Shown piece by piece: positions 14,799 through 15,886 of a stretch of 15,886 nt of DNA. The notes under the pieces were generated by a model. The model was not told where the DNA came from. It saw only the letters and a list, made by a program, of their open reading frames with translations, and ran no database searches. The stretch's first letter is position 1, and each line of letters opens with the position of its first letter. The DNA comes from Pseudomonadota bacterium (GTDB taxonomy: Bacteria; Pseudomonadota; Alphaproteobacteria; Acetobacterales; Acetobacteraceae), in assembly GCA_021826485.1 (NCBI GenBank), contig JAKAZX010000039.1, positions 1 to 15,886 on the forward strand, in the 5' to 3' direction. The position numbers and the translations under genes are program-made.

Positions 14799-15886
14799 CT
14801 ATTCGGTGTCATCCTCGTGCCAGGTGCGCCCGTTGCGTTCGATCAGCGCGATCGCCGCGGACGGTCCCCAGGTGCCGGAGGTATAGGGCTTCGGCGGCTC
14901 GTTGCTGGTGCTCCAAGCGTCCAGGATCGGGTCGATCCAGGTCCATGCCGCCTCCACCTCGTCGCGGCGCATGAACAGGGTCTGGTTGCCCCGCACCACG
15001 TCCATCAGCAGCCGCTCATAGGCATCCGGATTGCGCACCGCGAACACGGTCGCGAAGCTCATGTCCAGCGGCACGTGCTGCAGGCGCATGCCGCCCGGGC
15101 CGGGGTCCTTGATCATCAGCCACAGCTTCACCCCTTCGTCGGGCTGCAGGCGGATCACCAGCCGGTTGGCCATGATCGGGCCGGCACCGGAGAACACCGA
15201 ATGCGGGATCGGCCGGAACGCGACGACGATCTCCGACACGCGGCTGGCCAGCCGCTTGCCGCTGCGCAGGTAGAACGGCACGCCGGCCCAGCGCCAGTTG
15301 GCGATCTCGGCTTTCAGCGCGACGAAGGTTTCGGTGCGGCTGTGCGGCGCACCCAACTCCTCCAGATAGCCTTTCACCGGGCCGCCGGCCGATGCGCCGG
15401 CGCGGTACTGGCCGCGCACCGTGTTCTCGGTGATCGTTTCCGCCGTCATGGGCACGAGCGATTTCAGCACTTTCAGCTTCTCGTCCCGCACCGCGTCGGC
15501 AGCGAGCGATGTCGGCGGCTCCATCGCCACCAGGCAGAGCAGTTGCAGCATGTGGTTCTGCACCATGTCGCGCAGCGCCCCGGCGGTGTCGTAATAGCCG
15601 GCGCGTCCCTCCACCCCCAGCGTCTCGGCGACGGTGATCTGCACATGATCGACATGCGCGTTGTTCCACAGCGGCTCGAACAGCGCATTGGCAAAGCGCA
15701 GCGCCATCAGGTTCTGCACCGTCTCCTTGCCGAGATAATGGTCGATGCGATAGACGCGTTCCTCCGGGAACACCGCGCCGATCGCGTCGTTCACCTGGGT
15801 TGCCGATTCCAGGCTCTTGCCGATCGGCTTTTCCACCACCACGCGCGCATTCTCGCTGGCCACGCCGTGGCGGCCGATATTGGCGC
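14799..15886 (-). CDS. zwf: Glucose-6-phosphate 1-dehydrogenase (5' end cut by window edge)
   Basis: The enzyme oxidises glucose-6-phosphate to 6-phosphogluconolactone with NADP+ or NAD+, feeding the pentose phosphate and Entner-Doudoroff routes. The window holds the last 362 residues; about 130 N-terminal residues, including the coenzyme-binding fold, lie beyond the right edge. The signature RIDHYLGKETVQN is present, carrying the catalytic-region histidine and the phosphate-contacting lysine. It is preceded by VVVEKPIGK and followed by NALFEPLWNN, GRAGYYDTAGALRDMVQNHMLQLL, PFYLRSGKRL and YTSGTWGP near the end. An internal GTG at 15863 is not the start, since the frame stays open and similar to the family up to the edge (ANIGRHG). 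The stop is TAG. It is the first visible gene of the zwf, oxidoreductase, CitE-like group. Confidence 0.97.
   Translation of the reverse strand, partial: ANIGRHGVASENARVVVEKPIGKSLESATQVNDAIGAVFPEERVYRIDHYLGKETVQNLMALRFANALFEPLWNNAHVDHVQITVAETLGVEGRAGYYDTAGALRDMVQNHMLQLLCLVAMEPPTSLAADAVRDEKLKVLKSLVPMTAETITENTVRGQYRAGASAGGPVKGYLEELGAPHSRTETFVALKAEIANWRWAGVPFYLRSGKRLASRVSEIVVAFRPIPHSVFSGAGPIMANRLVIRLQPDEGVKLWLMIKDPGPGGMRLQHVPLDMSFATVFAVRNPDAYERLLMDVVRGNQTLFMRRDEVEAAWTWIDPILDAWSTSNEPPKPYTSGTWGPSAAIALIERNGRTWHEDDTE

Overview
The window is GC-rich and almost completely coding. It looks like chromosome from an alphaproteobacterium, most likely Acetobacteraceae or a close relative. That placement is inferred from codon bias, an aerobic heterotroph gene set, a System I cytochrome c maturation cluster without ccmAB, and a PEP-CTERM protein; no rRNA or marker phylogeny is available. 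There are 18 protein genes, two of them cut by the window edges. I see no tRNA, rRNA, CRISPR array, transposase or integrase. No gene-free stretch exceeds about 130 bases.

Region 1 (1-1372, minus): a flavin-reductase-fold protein followed by an ArsR-type regulator that runs off the left edge. The regulator has two CxxC pairs in its C-terminal half. A 130-base divergent spacer with small inverted repeats separates this pair from region 2, a lone secreted, probably outer-membrane beta-barrel protein (1503-2357, plus).

Region 3 (2435-6733, minus) is a tight gene train read as yciI, EVE-domain protein, DUF29 protein, small Rieske protein, acetyl-CoA synthetase (acs), CDP-diacylglycerol diphosphatase (cdh). 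The first four genes overlap by 1-4 bases at each junction. A candidate promoter lies just upstream of yciI, and its -35 element overlaps that of a candidate promoter for region 4.

Region 4 (6819-11912, plus) is the cytochrome c maturation operon ccmC-D-E-F-G-H-I. Every junction overlaps by 1 or 4 bases. CcmC, CcmD and CcmE deliver and chaperone haem. CcmF, CcmH and CcmI form the haem ligase and apocytochrome-handling machinery. CcmG keeps the apocytochrome CxxCH cysteines reduced. The ABC transporter genes ccmA and ccmB, needed to release holo-CcmE, must be elsewhere.

Region 5 (11916-12716, minus): a PEP-CTERM surface protein, convergent with ccmI and three bases from it. It has a single cysteine in an FCTD context and a downstream LQIAVW motif, which together resemble the Cys/Gln signature of thioester (TED/TQXA) adhesin domains. 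This is the most interesting speculative point in the window. Its upstream region is the only clearly AT-rich patch seen.

Region 6 (12801-15886, minus): zwf (glucose-6-phosphate dehydrogenase, cut by the right edge), a Gfo/Idh/MocA oxidoreductase and a CitE-like CoA-ester lyase/aldolase, closely spaced and probably co-transcribed.

Most of the window is ordinary housekeeping. The unusual points are the PEP-CTERM protein, the double-CxxC ArsR, the mixed yciI-to-cdh train and the compact divergent promoter region before ccmC.
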